Positions 46,904-57,761 of a stretch of DNA of 64,000 nucleotides are shown here, one piece after another. The stretch is from Acidimicrobiales bacterium (lineage in GTDB: Bacteria > Actinomycetota > Acidimicrobiia > Acidimicrobiales > Poriferisodalaceae). Location: NCBI GenBank assembly GCA_041394185.1, contig JAWKIQ010000002.1:620001-684000 (forward strand). The letters are read 5' to 3'. The position numbers were made by a program, and so were the translations under genes. The notes beneath the pieces are model-generated. The model did not search any database, was not told the DNA's origin, and saw only the letters and a program-made list of their open reading frames with translations. Numbering within the stretch: position 1 is the first letter of the stretch; each line of letters begins with the position of its first letter.

Positions 46904-49474
46904 TTAGATGATCGACGGTGAGTCGACGTTCGCCGCCTGTTGACCCTGGTCGGCGGCACCCTTGCCGGCAGGGGTGTCCGAAGTGTCGTAACCCAGCAGC
47001 TTCTTGAGCTTGGGAAGGTCGCTGTACCACTCGCTCAGCTGAGCGCTGGGCATCGGCTTGGCCATGAAGTAGCCCTGAGCCGTCTCGCAGCCGAAGTCGC
47101 GCAAGATCTCGTAGCTAGCCGCGTCTTCGACTCCTTCGGCTACCACCTCGAGCCCCAGCGAGTGCGCAAGCTCGATGGTGCTCTTGACGATCATGCGGTC
47201 CTCGTTGTCGGTTGCCAGGTTCGACACGAACGCCCGGTCGATCTTCAGGGTGTCGACAGGAAGCGAACGCAGGTAGCTGAGCGACGAGTAGCCAGTTCCG
47301 TAGTCGTCGACGAACAGGCTGAAGCCGGCTTCCTTCAGTGATCCGAGAACCGCCACCACCTTCTGCTCGTCGGCAGCCAGGGCGGTCTCGGTCAACTCGA
47401 AGCCAAGATGAAGGGTCTCGAGCCCATAACGGGACAACAGGTCCTGGATCTTCAAGGGCAGGTCCGAGTCGACCAGATCGTGGATCGAGAGGTTGACCGC
47501 GATCTTGATAGGGGTCCCGCCATCGATCCATCGCTTGGCTTCCGCCGCGGCCATCTCCAGCACCAACTGGGTGATGTCGCCGATCAGACCCGCAGTCTCG
47601 GCAAGCTCGATGAACTCGTCTGGCCTCACCGGGCCGAACTCGGGGTGAGTCCACCGGATCAGGGCCTCGGCTCCGGTCATATCCCCGGTAGCGAGCTCGA
47701 TCTTGGGCTGGAACCACAGCTCGAACTGTTCCTCGTCTATGGCCTCGCGCAGGGCACTGATCAGCCTCACACTGCGCTGTTGGGTCGCGTCGAGATCAGG
47801 CGTGTAGGTGAACGTGGTATTGCGCTTCTGGATGGCCTCGGCCAATGCCAGATCCGATCGACGCACCAGAGTTGCCGAGTCGACACGATCGAGGTTGCTC
47901 GACTCGGCCATGCCAACCCGGCATCGCATGTCGAGATTCAGCGCCGACCGGGGATCGTGGGCCGATACACCCGACACGATCGCTGCTACCAGATCTTCGA
48001 GATCCCGATCGATTCGACCCTGCAGCGCCACGGCGAACGTGGCCCCGTTCAGGCGGGCCACCGACAGGGCACGACCCTGCACCGCCGACACGATGCGGTC
48101 GGCGGCCTCGATCAGCATCGAGTCTCCCGTCGCGTGGCCGAGCGTTTCGTTGACCACGTCGAACGACACCAGACCGATAGCCACGACCACACAGTCGCTC
48201 GAGGGTGCGAGGGCGTCGAGCTTTTCGAGAAGCTCACCTCGGTTGTCCAGCCCGGTCAGTTCGTCTCGGCGCGCCGCCTCGTCCAGCTGACGAACGTAGA
48301 GACCGTTGCGCAGAGTCGAAGTCAGTTGGCGGGCCAGAGCCCCCACCTGATCGACGCTGGCCTGGTCGAACACACCTACAGCGTCAGCCGCCTTCGTGGC
48401 GATCAACACCAGACGCTCGCCGTCCAGTGCCAACTCGGCTGCGAGAACCTGGCCGGTCTGCAGCCCGAGCGTCGATCGGGTTTCGGGGCTCAGGCTCTCG
48501 GCGGCGATCAACACCGGTTCGACGGCGTCGAACTTGGCGAACTCGTTGCGGGCGACCGGGTCCAGCTTCGTGTGAGCGAGGTTGCCACCGTCGACCCGAT
48601 AAGCGCCGGCGGGCCCGAAGGAGCCATCCTCCAGGGCGATCATCACCACGGAGGTAGCCGCGATGATGTCGACCACGTCGACCATTGCAGTGCGAACGAC
48701 CCGGTCGACATCAACGTCGTTGGAAATGGTCCTGCTGAACGCGTAGAGGGTCTGGAGCCCCGTGAACCTGCTGGTCGTCAGCGCGTGCTGACGGAAGACC
48801 ACCACCGCGCCCGTTCCCATGATGGCGAGGAAGAGCACCTGCCAGCGACCCACCGTCAAAGCCCCGGCACCCACCACGCCGACTGATCCTGCGATCAGCA
48901 TGACGAGCATCTGGGCGTTGAACACGTCGACGGCCTGGCGTCGCCGCGGTCGACCCTCGAATATCGTGATCGCCCCGAATACGGCGAAAACGCTGACTGC
49001 GTCGGCGGCTGCGGCCGACGCGATGGCAGCGAAGCCGCTGCCCAACGAAGGCTGTGCCGCGTAGCCGAAGAAAGCAAAGACCCGCACGGCGACCGCGACT
49101 TCGAGCGCCAGCATCGCGACGTTGAAGAATGCCTTGAACAGAGGCGGGCGTCTGATGAGGAACATCGCGATCGCCCCGCCCAAGACCCTCGCTACGAACA
49201 AGGCCGCCGGCTCAACAGCGAACAGCCCCACGACCAAGAGCACCTCATGAATCGAGAAGGTGTGGGCCTGCTTGCGGATCTCGATGTGAAACACCATCGA
49301 TTCGGTGAGGGCGTACCCGATCACAAACGGAATTGCGGCCACCCATGCCGACCTGCCTGGCAGAGGGCCCATGGTGGCCATGACCACACAAGCCGCAGCC
49401 GCCATGGCAACCGCAAACGCCGAGACCTTCGCAACCGGCGACACACGTGCCAACGCGGACCTGGCGCCGGTCAT
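46904..49474 (-). CDS. Membrane c-di-GMP phosphodiesterase with degenerate GGDEF and active-type EAL domain
   Basis: 856 residues; the chosen start is the ATG at 49474, with CCAGGAG 7 bases before, rather than starts further upstream. Residues 1 to about 230 hold seven or eight membrane helices (MHYT/MASE-like in layout). A GAF-like segment (about 250-395) follows, then a GGDEF domain in which the active motif is RLNGATF (near 477) instead of GGDEF, so no cyclase activity is expected. The EAL domain begins near 575: EALIRW (603-608), NLSIHDL, DDYGTGYSS (near 721), KIDRAFV and EGVED, all key metal and catalytic residues intact. It should degrade c-di-GMP, with the dead GGDEF perhaps sensing GTP. 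Confidence 0.92.
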   Translation of the reverse strand: MTGARSALARVSPVAKVSAFAVAMAAAACVVMATMGPLPGRSAWVAAIPFVIGYALTESMVFHIEIRKQAHTFSIHEVLLVVGLFAVEPAALFVARVLGGAIAMFLIRRPPLFKAFFNVAMLALEVAVAVRVFAFFGYAAQPSLGSGFAAIASAAAADAVSVFAVFGAITIFEGRPRRRQAVDVFNAQMLVMLIAGSVGVVGAGALTVGRWQVLFLAIMGTGAVVVFRQHALTTSRFTGLQTLYAFSRTISNDVDVDRVVRTAMVDVVDIIAATSVVMIALEDGSFGPAGAYRVDGGNLAHTKLDPVARNEFAKFDAVEPVLIAAESLSPETRSTLGLQTGQVLAAELALDGERLVLIATKAADAVGVFDQASVDQVGALARQLTSTLRNGLYVRQLDEAARRDELTGLDNRGELLEKLDALAPSSDCVVVAIGLVSFDVVNETLGHATGDSMLIEAADRIVSAVQGRALSVARLNGATFAVALQGRIDRDLEDLVAAIVSGVSAHDPRSALNLDMRCRVGMAESSNLDRVDSATLVRRSDLALAEAIQKRNTTFTYTPDLDATQQRSVRLISALREAIDEEQFELWFQPKIELATGDMTGAEALIRWTHPEFGPVRPDEFIELAETAGLIGDITQLVLEMAAAEAKRWIDGGTPIKIAVNLSIHDLVDSDLPLKIQDLLSRYGLETLHLGFELTETALAADEQKVVAVLGSLKEAGFSLFVDDYGTGYSSLSYLRSLPVDTLKIDRAFVSNLATDNEDRMIVKSTIELAHSLGLEVVAEGVEDAASYEILRDFGCETAQGYFMAKPMPSAQLSEWYSDLPKLKKLLGYDTSDTPAGKGAADQGQQAANVDSPSII

Positions 49475-49605
49475 CGGGTCGCTCCTGGGCGCGCACATTC
49501 GTCGCTCGCCACGTGCCGCGGCGCAAAAATGCGAGATACGAACGGAATTTTCACGGTTCCTCACCACTCCAGTCGGCGTTTTGGCCGCAGCGATGAGGTG
49601 TTGTC

Positions 49606-50277
49606 TCAGTCCAGTACCAGCGTCAGCAGTTGATGCAACATCGATGCTGTTGCGCCCCACACGGTGTCGCCCACGAGTTCGAAGAAGTGCATGGCCCGCT
49701 CATGACCATAAACCCCACTGGACCAGCGCTCTTCCCGGTATACGGCCGGGCTCGCAAGCTCAGCCAAAGAAACCAGCAGGATGCGATCGACCTCGGCCGG
49801 ATTGGGCCGGAGCGCCGGCAGGGAATCGACACGACCGACGAAGGGATGAATCGCCGACTTCGACGAGAACGTCGAAAGGCGGTCGAGTTCACCCACGATC
49901 GTCACGCGTTCGCGGCCCAGCGCAATCTCCTCCTCGGCCTCTCGCAGGGCGGTCACCTCCAGGGGTTCGAAGTCGTCCTGCCTGCCGCCCGGAAAGCTGA
50001 CCTCACCCGTGTGCGACCTCAGGTTCACGCTGCGGGTGGTCAAGACGACATGAGGCTCGCCGCCGTCTTCGAACAGCGCCACCAGCACCGCCGAATTGCG
50101 CTTTGGGGGCGGGGCACCGGTGAACCTGACCCCCGGCCGGTGATCGGCTACCCGCCGACAGATCTCATCGAGATCCGGGACGACGGTGAAGCCATGCCAT
50201 GGGGGCGGGCTGCCGGGCCTGGCATCGGGTGGTCGGGGGATCTTCTGCGGACCCCCTCTTTGCCCCGAGCTGTTCAC
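49606..50277 (-). CDS. CoA-type Nudix hydrolase
   Basis: 223 residues from a GTG at 50277; the true start may be later, as the first 27 residues are low in conservation. The domain begins around VRFTGAPPPKRNSAVLVALFEDG. The Nudix box SFPGGRQDDFEPLEVTALREAEEEIAL has the extra CoA-pyrophosphatase pattern (family UPF0035): LLTTRS...LRSHTGEVSFPGG and the later SAIHPFVG. It probably cleaves CoA or its derivatives to 3',5'-ADP and phosphopantetheine. It is transcribed alone, upstream of the EAL gene (131 bp between them). Confidence 0.9.
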   Translation of the reverse strand: MNSSGQRGGPQKIPRPPDARPGSPPPWHGFTVVPDLDEICRRVADHRPGVRFTGAPPPKRNSAVLVALFEDGGEPHVVLTTRSVNLRSHTGEVSFPGGRQDDFEPLEVTALREAEEEIALGRERVTIVGELDRLSTFSSKSAIHPFVGRVDSLPALRPNPAEVDRILLVSLAELASPAVYREERWSSGVYGHERAMHFFELVGDTVWGATASMLHQLLTLVLD

Positions 50278-50318
50278 CGAAGCGAGGCTAGTGGGTCACG
50301 GCCATGGTCGAGGAGGTC

Positions 50319-50335
50319 AAAAAGCCCGAGAGGGC
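50319..50335 (-). terminator. Rho-independent terminator after groL
   Basis: On the minus strand GCCC-TCTC-GGGC is followed by TTTTT. A longer, GC-rich pairing upstream (CCGG...CCGG) may extend it. It lies about 60 bp past the groL stop. Confidence 0.6.
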
Positions 50336-50393
50336 CCGGCAGAGCCGGACCCCCTCGAAGCGAGTGGTGTCAAGAGATGGGGTGACCCTGGGG

Positions 50394-52031
<1,638 letters not shown>

Positions 52032-52034
52032 GGG

Positions 52035-52325
52035 CTACTTCACCACCGCAAGCACGTCGCGGGCGTTCAGGATGAGCAGGTCCTGGCCACCGATGCTGAT
52101 CTCGGTGCCGCCGTACTTGCTGTAGACGACGACGTCGCCTTCCGCGACATCGACGGGGATGAGCTCACCGGTGGAGTCCGAGCGACGGCCCGGGCCGACG
52201 GCCAAGACAGTGCCCTGTTGGGGCTTCTCCTTGGCGGTGTCGGGAATGACCAGACCGCTGGCGGTGGTCTCCTCGGCATCGTTGGGACGCACGACAATGC
52301 GATCCTCGAGCGGCTGAAGGTTCAT
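52035..52325 (-). CDS. groS: Co-chaperonin GroES
   Basis: 96 residues (MNLQPLEDRIVVRPNDAEETT...). Forms the seven-subunit lid of GroEL; the mobile loop is TASGLVIPDTAKEKPQQG. First gene of the groSL operon, with CIRCE and promoter directly upstream. Confidence 0.98.
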   Translation of the reverse strand: MNLQPLEDRIVVRPNDAEETTASGLVIPDTAKEKPQQGTVLAVGPGRRSDSTGELIPVDVAEGDVVVYSKYGGTEISIGGQDLLILNARDVLAVVK

Positions 52326-52346
52326 GTGATGTGCCTCCGTGGGGCA

Positions 52347-52373
52347 TTAGCACTCTCATATGGCGAGTGCTAA
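52347..52373. promoter_or_regulatory. CIRCE element (HrcA operator)
   Basis: A perfect inverted repeat TTAGCACTC (52347-52355) and GAGTGCTAA (52365-52373) around a 9-base spacer, identical to the CIRCE consensus. It lies 21 bases upstream of the groS start and touches the -10 box, so HrcA binding would block transcription at normal temperature. hrcA is not in the window. Confidence 0.97.
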
Positions 52374-52401
52374 CGATACGTTCGTCCGCACGGATCGACA
52401 A
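52373..52401 (-). promoter_or_regulatory. groSL promoter
   Basis: On the minus strand TTGTCG (52396-52401) and TATCGT (52373-52378) are separated by 17 bases, a good sigma-70-type pair. The -10 shares its last base with CIRCE. The -35 ends 3 bp from the tsaD stop codon. Confidence 0.75.
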
Positions 52402-52404
52402 CCC

Positions 52405-53421
52405 CTAGTCGACGAATCGGATAGCCATTCTGGGATTGGCACCGCTGTCGAGGGTGTCGGGACCCTCAGCCTGGAGCTTGAACCAGCCCGCGGCCGCGAC
52501 CATGGCGGCGTTGTCGGTACACATCGCCCGGCTGGGAAGGTGGCAGGACAAACCCTCGGTGGCGCACACCAACTCGGTTGAGGCTCGCAGCAGGCTGTTG
52601 GCGGCGACTCCTCCGGCCAAGCAGATGCCCGTCGCCCCGATGTCTGCTGCCGCACGCCTGGCCTTTTCGACGAGCACGTCGACGGCGGCGGCCTGGAACG
52701 ACGCCGCTACGTCGGGCACCGAAACATCGGGATTGGCCCTGACGTGGTTCACCACAGCGGTCTTCAGACCGCTGAAGGAGAAGTCATAGCCGTCGTTGAG
52801 CATGGCCCTCGGAAACCGGATCGCCTCGGGGTCGCCTTCGAGAGCCACGGCGTCGATCGCCGGCCCTCCCGGGTAGCCGAGATCGATGAATCGGGCGACC
52901 TTGTCGAATGCCTCGCCCGCGGCATCGTCAAGGGTCGAGCCCAACAGCCGATAGCGCCCAGGCGCCTCCATAGCAACCAGCATGGTGTGCCCGCCCGAGA
53001 CCAGCAGCATGACCAGCGGAAACTCGAGATCGGGTTCGTCGAGCAGGGCGGCGTGGAAGTGGGCCTCCAGATGGTTGACCCCCACGAAGGGAACCCCCCA
53101 CACCAAAGACAGCGCTTTTGCCGAGCTGACCCCCACCAGCAACGAACCGATCAGCCCCGGCCCCACCGTTGCGGCAACTGCGTCGATCTGGGGGTAGTCG
53201 ACCCCGGCCTCCACCAACGCCTCGGCCAGAACCTCTGCGATTCTCTGCTCGTGGGCCCGCCCCGCCACCTCGGGAACCACGCCCCCATAGGCCGCGTGCA
53301 GATCGATCTGGCTCGACACCACGTTGCTGCGCACGCTGCGACCACCCACCACGATGGCGGCCGCCGTTTCGTCGCAAGACGTCTCGATGCCAAGCACCAC
53401 GAGTTCGGAAGGATCACTCAT
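52405..53421 (-). CDS. tsaD: tRNA N6-adenosine threonylcarbamoyltransferase TsaD
   Basis: 338 residues from the ATG at 53421 (MSDPSELVVLGIETSCDETAA); its A is also the last base of the rimI stop (TGATG). It transfers threonylcarbamoyl to A37 of ANN-decoding tRNAs (t6A). ASKHA-fold motifs: GIETSCDE, the metal-binding H117-x3-H121 in NHLEAHFHAA, and SGGHTML. It works with TsaB and TsaE, both encoded directly upstream. TsaC is not here. Confidence 0.98.
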   Translation of the reverse strand: MSDPSELVVLGIETSCDETAAAIVVGGRSVRSNVVSSQIDLHAAYGGVVPEVAGRAHEQRIAEVLAEALVEAGVDYPQIDAVAATVGPGLIGSLLVGVSSAKALSLVWGVPFVGVNHLEAHFHAALLDEPDLEFPLVMLLVSGGHTMLVAMEAPGRYRLLGSTLDDAAGEAFDKVARFIDLGYPGGPAIDAVALEGDPEAIRFPRAMLNDGYDFSFSGLKTAVVNHVRANPDVSVPDVAASFQAAAVDVLVEKARRAAADIGATGICLAGGVAANSLLRASTELVCATEGLSCHLPSRAMCTDNAAMVAAAGWFKLQAEGPDTLDSGANPRMAIRFVD

Positions 53422-53978
53422 CAGATCGACCTCCAATCGGTGGCGCCTGTCAGGCCGGCTTCGATATCGCGCAGCTTGGCGCGAAACGACGACGTATCGA
53501 TGTCGTTGAGCCACATGATCGCAGCGTCCTCACCATTGTCGGAGTAATAGCCCTTGCGAACCCCGGCCACCTCGAAGCCGAATCGCTCATAGAGCGAACT
53601 GGCCCTGGAGTTCGACACCCTGACCTCGAGGGTCATCGCCTCACAGCCCAGGTCCAGCGCCCCTCGGCACAGGCCGAGCATGGCCCTGGTTGCCACGCCG
53701 AGCGACCGATACGACGGATGCGTGGCCACCGAGGTGACATGCCCATCGGGTCCCACCTTCATGAGCCCGCCGTAGCCGGCGATTGTGCCTTCGACGCGAA
53801 CGATGCGATAGACCCGGGTCGCTGAATTGGCGAGTTCCTGCAAGTACATCGCCGTCGACCAGGGCGAGGGATAGGACTGCGCATCAATGGCGCGCACCGC
53901 CTTCAGATGGCGCCTGGTCATCGGCTCGACCACTATGGACAAGGCCGAGCGCGCCGGCATGGACGATGACCCGGTCAT
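53421..53978 (-). CDS. rimI: Ribosomal protein S18 alanine N-acetyltransferase (RimI)
   Basis: 185 residues; the ATG overlaps the tsaB stop (ATGA). GNAT fold with an acetyl-CoA loop (THPSYRSLGVATRAM), DLGCEAMTLEVRVSNSRASSLYERFGFEVAGVRKGYYSDNGEDAAIM, a classic RimI core. Its place between tsaB and tsaD is common in actinobacteria. The N-terminal 20 residues are extra and may not all be translated. Confidence 0.93.
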   Translation of the reverse strand: MTGSSSMPARSALSIVVEPMTRRHLKAVRAIDAQSYPSPWSTAMYLQELANSATRVYRIVRVEGTIAGYGGLMKVGPDGHVTSVATHPSYRSLGVATRAMLGLCRGALDLGCEAMTLEVRVSNSRASSLYERFGFEVAGVRKGYYSDNGEDAAIMWLNDIDTSSFRAKLRDIEAGLTGATDWRSI

Positions 53979-54673
53979 GAAAACCCGGCACTCTTCCAGT
54001 TGGGGGTGGCGTCGGGTCCGCGAAGGTAGATCGGCTCGATCTCGCGAGGCTGTTGGAACTCTTCGCGCACAGCTCGGCTGTGGGCCAGTTCGCCCAGCGC
54101 TGCGGCCGACGGAAACCGCATTCCTTCCCGTCCGATCTCGACGCCGTGGACTCTGGACAAGATGTCGGAGTACCTGTCGGCCCCGTCTCCGACGAGCAGG
54201 CAGTCTTCGCCAAAGCTCTCGACCAGGCCTGCGACCTCGTCGGGTGAAGCCACAACGGGCTCGGTGAGACGCTGAACGCCACCGTGTACTCGGCGATAGG
54301 TGGCAGCGAAGACCTCGCCGCGTCTGGCGTCGACTGTGGCGACGATGCGCCTGTCGCTCATGCGCGCTGCGAAGGCGAGCAGATCGAGGCTGGAGACCCC
54401 GACCATGGGGATACGCAGCGACTGCGCCATCGTCTTGGCGGTGGCCAGGCCCACACGCAGCCCAGTGAACAATCCGGGGCCCACGTCGACCGCCACCGCG
54501 CCCAGGTCCGATGGGCCCACCCCGGCCTGCCGGAACAAGAACTCGACGGCGGGCACCACGGTTTCGGCGTGTCTGCGATCGCGGTTTGCGTGGAAGCTGG
54601 CCAAGACCCCGTCGTAGTCGACGAGGGCCACGCCGACCTGGGGCGTGGATGTCTCGATGGCGAGGATCAACAC
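53975..54673 (-). CDS. tsaB: tRNA t6A synthesis protein TsaB
   Basis: 232 residues from the GTG at 54673 (MLILAIETSTPQVGVALVDY), overlapping the end of tsaE by 7 bases. Inactive ASKHA-fold partner that bridges TsaD and TsaE. Family stretches AIETSTPQ, VGPGLFTGLRVGLATAKTMAQ and DARRGEVFAA are present. The frame extends further upstream, but this start aligns with the family. Confidence 0.95.
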   Translation of the reverse strand: MLILAIETSTPQVGVALVDYDGVLASFHANRDRRHAETVVPAVEFLFRQAGVGPSDLGAVAVDVGPGLFTGLRVGLATAKTMAQSLRIPMVGVSSLDLLAFAARMSDRRIVATVDARRGEVFAATYRRVHGGVQRLTEPVVASPDEVAGLVESFGEDCLLVGDGADRYSDILSRVHGVEIGREGMRFPSAAALGELAHSRAVREEFQQPREIEPIYLRGPDATPNWKSAGFS

Positions 54674-55167
54674 GGCTCGGGAACCTCTAGGGAACTGAAG
54701 GCGACCTCGAACTCGGCGAGCCTGTCGACCCACGCGTTTCCTATCGCGACAAACTCGAGAACTCTGTCGTCGGGTCGGGCCGGGTCGCCCAGTCGAAGAC
54801 GAACTTCGAGATAGTTGGGTGGAAGCTCCGAAGACACACGGTCGCCCCACTCGATGATCGTGACCGAGCCGTCGTCGAGAAGCTCGGGAAGCGACAGGTC
54901 GAACACCTCGTAGACGTCTTCGAGCCGGTACACATCGAGGTGATGAACCAACAGCTGAGCGCCCTGATAGTCGTGTACGAGGGTGAACGTCGGGCTGGTG
55001 ATTCGCTCGACGACCCCTAGTGCGGCGCCAAAACCCTGCACAAACGCCGTCTTGCCCGCTCCCAGATCGCCGGTGAGAACGATGAGGTCGCCCGAACGTG
55101 TCATCGACGCGACAGCCGCGGCGATGGCCTTGGTGGCATCAGGAGAGCTGCTCTTGACCTCGATCAC
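54667..55167 (-). CDS. tsaE: tRNA t6A synthesis ATPase TsaE
   Basis: 166 residues from an ATG at 55167. A small P-loop ATPase: GDLGAGKTAF with Lys39, then SPTFTLVHDY, HLDVYRL and IIEWGDRV. It stimulates TsaB-TsaD turnover. The C-terminal extension after residue 135 (PARPDDRVLEFVAIG...) is common in actinobacterial members. It lies 36 bp after alr and heads the tsaE-tsaB-rimI-tsaD run. Confidence 0.97.
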   Translation of the reverse strand: MIEVKSSSPDATKAIAAAVASMTRSGDLIVLTGDLGAGKTAFVQGFGAALGVVERITSPTFTLVHDYQGAQLLVHHLDVYRLEDVYEVFDLSLPELLDDGSVTIIEWGDRVSSELPPNYLEVRLRLGDPARPDDRVLEFVAIGNAWVDRLAEFEVAFSSLEVPEPC

Positions 55168-55203
55168 ACCTCCTGATGCTAGCGACGCGATCCGCTTCGG
55201 GGG

Positions 55204-56349
55204 TCAGACCCCGCCATCGCGCCCGATCGCCATGCGCGGAACTCGCGAGGTCACCCGTGTCAGCACCTCGTAGGGGATCGTGTCCGACCAATCGGCCAGG
55301 TCCTCGACGGTGATTCGCTCGTCGCCCTGGCTTCCGATCAATACCACCTCGTCGCCGTTGTATGCCGTGCTCCAGCCGATGTCGACCATCGTCTGGTCCA
55401 TACACACGCGTCCTACGACACGTCGGGATGTTCCGCCAACCAACACCCGAGACCGGTTGGATGCAGCGCGCGGATATCCATCGCCGTAGCCGACCGGAAG
55501 GGTGATGACGCGGGTCGCCTCGTCGGGAGCCCAGGTCGAGCCATACCCGACCGGAGAGCCGGCTTTGACGACCTTGAAGTAGATCACCGTCGACAGCCAC
55601 TCCAGGACTGGCAGCACGTCGATGCTGCGCTGGGTCTCGGCGCTGGGGTACACGCCATAGGTGAGCACGCCGGGCCTCACCATGTCGAGGTGACTCTCGG
55701 CGAGCTGGGCGACCGCGCCCGAGTTGGCGATGTGGAATAGGGGCCGATCGCCGAGCCCGCGCAACTCTTCGGTGGCCACCATGAATCGCTCGAGCTGGCT
55801 CTTGGCGTGATCCAGGTCGGCCGCATCGGCGTTCGCGAAGTGAGAGAAGACACCTTCGACCTGGACGTCCTCACAGGCGAAGGCCCGATCGAAGAAGGGC
55901 TTGGCCCTGTCGTGGTGAACCCCTATGCGCTCCATGCCAGTGTCGATCTTCAGGTGCACCCGCGGACGCTCGCCTCGACGGCGGGCGATGGTCGCCACCT
56001 CGTCGAGCTTGTCGGTCGAGGGCACGGTCAAGATCAGATCGTGATCGAGAAACGATTCGATCTGGGGTTGGAATGCTCCACCGAGCACCTGGATGTCGCC
56101 GGTGAAACCCAACCTTCGAACCTCGATGCCTTCCTCCAGGTAGGCGACCGCGACGCGTCGGGTACCCGTCGCCTCCAGATGCGGGACCACCAGATCCAGG
56201 CCATGTCCGTATGCGTTGGCCTTGATGACGGGCATGACGATGCACCCGGGGCCGACATGACGTTCGATGGCCGCGATGTTGCCCGACAGCGCCGAGAGGT
56301 CGATCCTGCAGAAAGTCGGGCGGGGCGGCACCTCGTTCACGGACGCCAT
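55204..56349 (-). CDS. alr: Alanine racemase
   Basis: 381 residues from an ATG at 56349; a GTG at 56340, which overlaps the nnr stop (GTGA), is an equally likely start. PLP-dependent conversion of L- to D-alanine for peptidoglycan. The cofactor Lys is K43 in MPVIKANAYGHG. The catalytic Tyr is in the VGYGSTWAPDE region. HIANSGAVAQL and MDQTMVDIG are further family signatures. It clusters with glmM/glmS and the tsa genes as in many actinobacteria. Confidence 0.97.
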   Translation of the reverse strand: MASVNEVPPRPTFCRIDLSALSGNIAAIERHVGPGCIVMPVIKANAYGHGLDLVVPHLEATGTRRVAVAYLEEGIEVRRLGFTGDIQVLGGAFQPQIESFLDHDLILTVPSTDKLDEVATIARRRGERPRVHLKIDTGMERIGVHHDRAKPFFDRAFACEDVQVEGVFSHFANADAADLDHAKSQLERFMVATEELRGLGDRPLFHIANSGAVAQLAESHLDMVRPGVLTYGVYPSAETQRSIDVLPVLEWLSTVIYFKVVKAGSPVGYGSTWAPDEATRVITLPVGYGDGYPRAASNRSRVLVGGTSRRVVGRVCMDQTMVDIGWSTAYNGDEVVLIGSQGDERITVEDLADWSDTIPYEVLTRVTSRVPRMAIGRDGGV

Positions 56350-57761
56350 CCTGACCGAGTGCGCGCCAGAGCGTCGACGATGTCGGAGGCAACCGTGCCG
56401 GCAGCCAAGTGGTCACACGTCGAGCCATGCCAGTGCGCTGCGCACGCGACAGTCAGAGCGACCTGGTCGACATCATCGGCGTCAGGTCGAAGCTGAGCCA
56501 GCACGGCTCCGAGCATTCCGGACAACACGTCGCCCGACCCCGCCGTCGCCAGCCGCTGATCTCCGGCGGTCACCAACCACGAGGCTCCCGTTGGCGAAGC
56601 GACCACCGTCGTAGGACCCTTCAGCAGCACCACAGCACCCGAACGTGTAGCGAGCTCTCGGCATTCACCGACACGGTCGGGACCGGGTGGACGGCCCACG
56701 AGTTTGGCGAACTCGCCGTCGTGTGGAGTCACTATCGCCGGACCACCCGCACGTCGAAGAACCTCCGGACGCCCCCAAGCAAAACCCAGCCCGTCGGCGT
56801 CGATGACGGTCGGAACCGGCGAGAGCGCCACCAGCGCATCGACGAACTCGTCCTGGTCGCGCCCGAGACCAGGCCCCAACACGAGCGAGCCGAAACGGTC
56901 GAGGTCGGCCGCGACCCTGGCAGCCCTTTCGCGAGCATCAGCCGGTGCGGCGCCGGCCTGGTCGTCAGCCGAGCGGGCGACGACCTCGACCGGCAATCCA
57001 TCGGGGATGGCATCGCCGGCACCGCTGACCACCACCATCCCCGATCCGGCACGCATCGCTGCCGACGAGGTCAGGTGTGCAGCTCCCCACATGCCGGGGC
57101 TGCCGGCCACGACCCTGACCGCCGCAGACCACTTGTGCGCCCGGCGTGGCCTGTGCGGCAGGACGCGCTCTGCCAGTCCGTCGTCGACCAACCAGGTGTC
57201 GATCTGGGCTGGAGCCAGATCTAGACCGATATCGGCCACCACGACCTGCCCGCACAGCTCTGGGCCATCGCCGAAGAACATTCCTCGCTTCGGCGCTCCG
57301 AAGGTGACCGTGGTGGTGGCACCCAGCGCGCCGAGATTCGCGCCCGTCAACGCGTCGAGACCGCTGGGAACATCGACGGCGAGTATCGGCGTGCCCGCGT
57401 CGACCTGTGGTGGTTCGTATGGCCTGGACAACCCGGTGCCGAACGCGGCGTCGATGACCAGATCGGCTGGGCCGACGAGACCGACGGTGGGGTCGACCAA
57501 CTCGACGCGAACGCCGGCAGCCTTCAGCCGGGCGGCTGCAACTCGGCCGTCGGCTCCGTTGTTGCCGGGCCCGGCGATAACGACGACCCGCCTGCCATAG
57601 GTACCGCCCAGAACATCGACGGCCACCCGGGCGACGACCGATCCGGCCCGGCCGATCAGCTCATCGAGATCGCCGGCGGCCGAGTCGACGACTCGCACCT
57701 GCTCTGGCGTCAGCACCGGCATCGGCGAAACACCGAGACCGCGCCAGCGCCCGAGCTTCAC
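56337..57761 (-). CDS. nnr: Bifunctional NAD(P)H-hydrate epimerase / ADP-dependent dehydratase
   Basis: 474 residues from a GTG at 57761, which overlaps the upstream stop (GTGA). Repairs hydrated NADH/NADPH. The N-terminal epimerase domain (YjeF_N) has VVIAGPGNNGADGRVAAARL and DAAFGTGLSRP. The C-terminal kinase-like dehydratase domain has GSPGMWGAAHL, VLGPGLG, VIDADGL, IVTPHDGEFAKLVG, VLLKGPTTVV and the terminal AGSGDVLSGMLG. Both active halves look complete. Confidence 0.96.
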   Translation of the reverse strand: MKLGRWRGLGVSPMPVLTPEQVRVVDSAAGDLDELIGRAGSVVARVAVDVLGGTYGRRVVVIAGPGNNGADGRVAAARLKAAGVRVELVDPTVGLVGPADLVIDAAFGTGLSRPYEPPQVDAGTPILAVDVPSGLDALTGANLGALGATTTVTFGAPKRGMFFGDGPELCGQVVVADIGLDLAPAQIDTWLVDDGLAERVLPHRPRRAHKWSAAVRVVAGSPGMWGAAHLTSSAAMRAGSGMVVVSGAGDAIPDGLPVEVVARSADDQAGAAPADARERAARVAADLDRFGSLVLGPGLGRDQDEFVDALVALSPVPTVIDADGLGFAWGRPEVLRRAGGPAIVTPHDGEFAKLVGRPPGPDRVGECRELATRSGAVVLLKGPTTVVASPTGASWLVTAGDQRLATAGSGDVLSGMLGAVLAQLRPDADDVDQVALTVACAAHWHGSTCDHLAAGTVASDIVDALARTRSGWRP

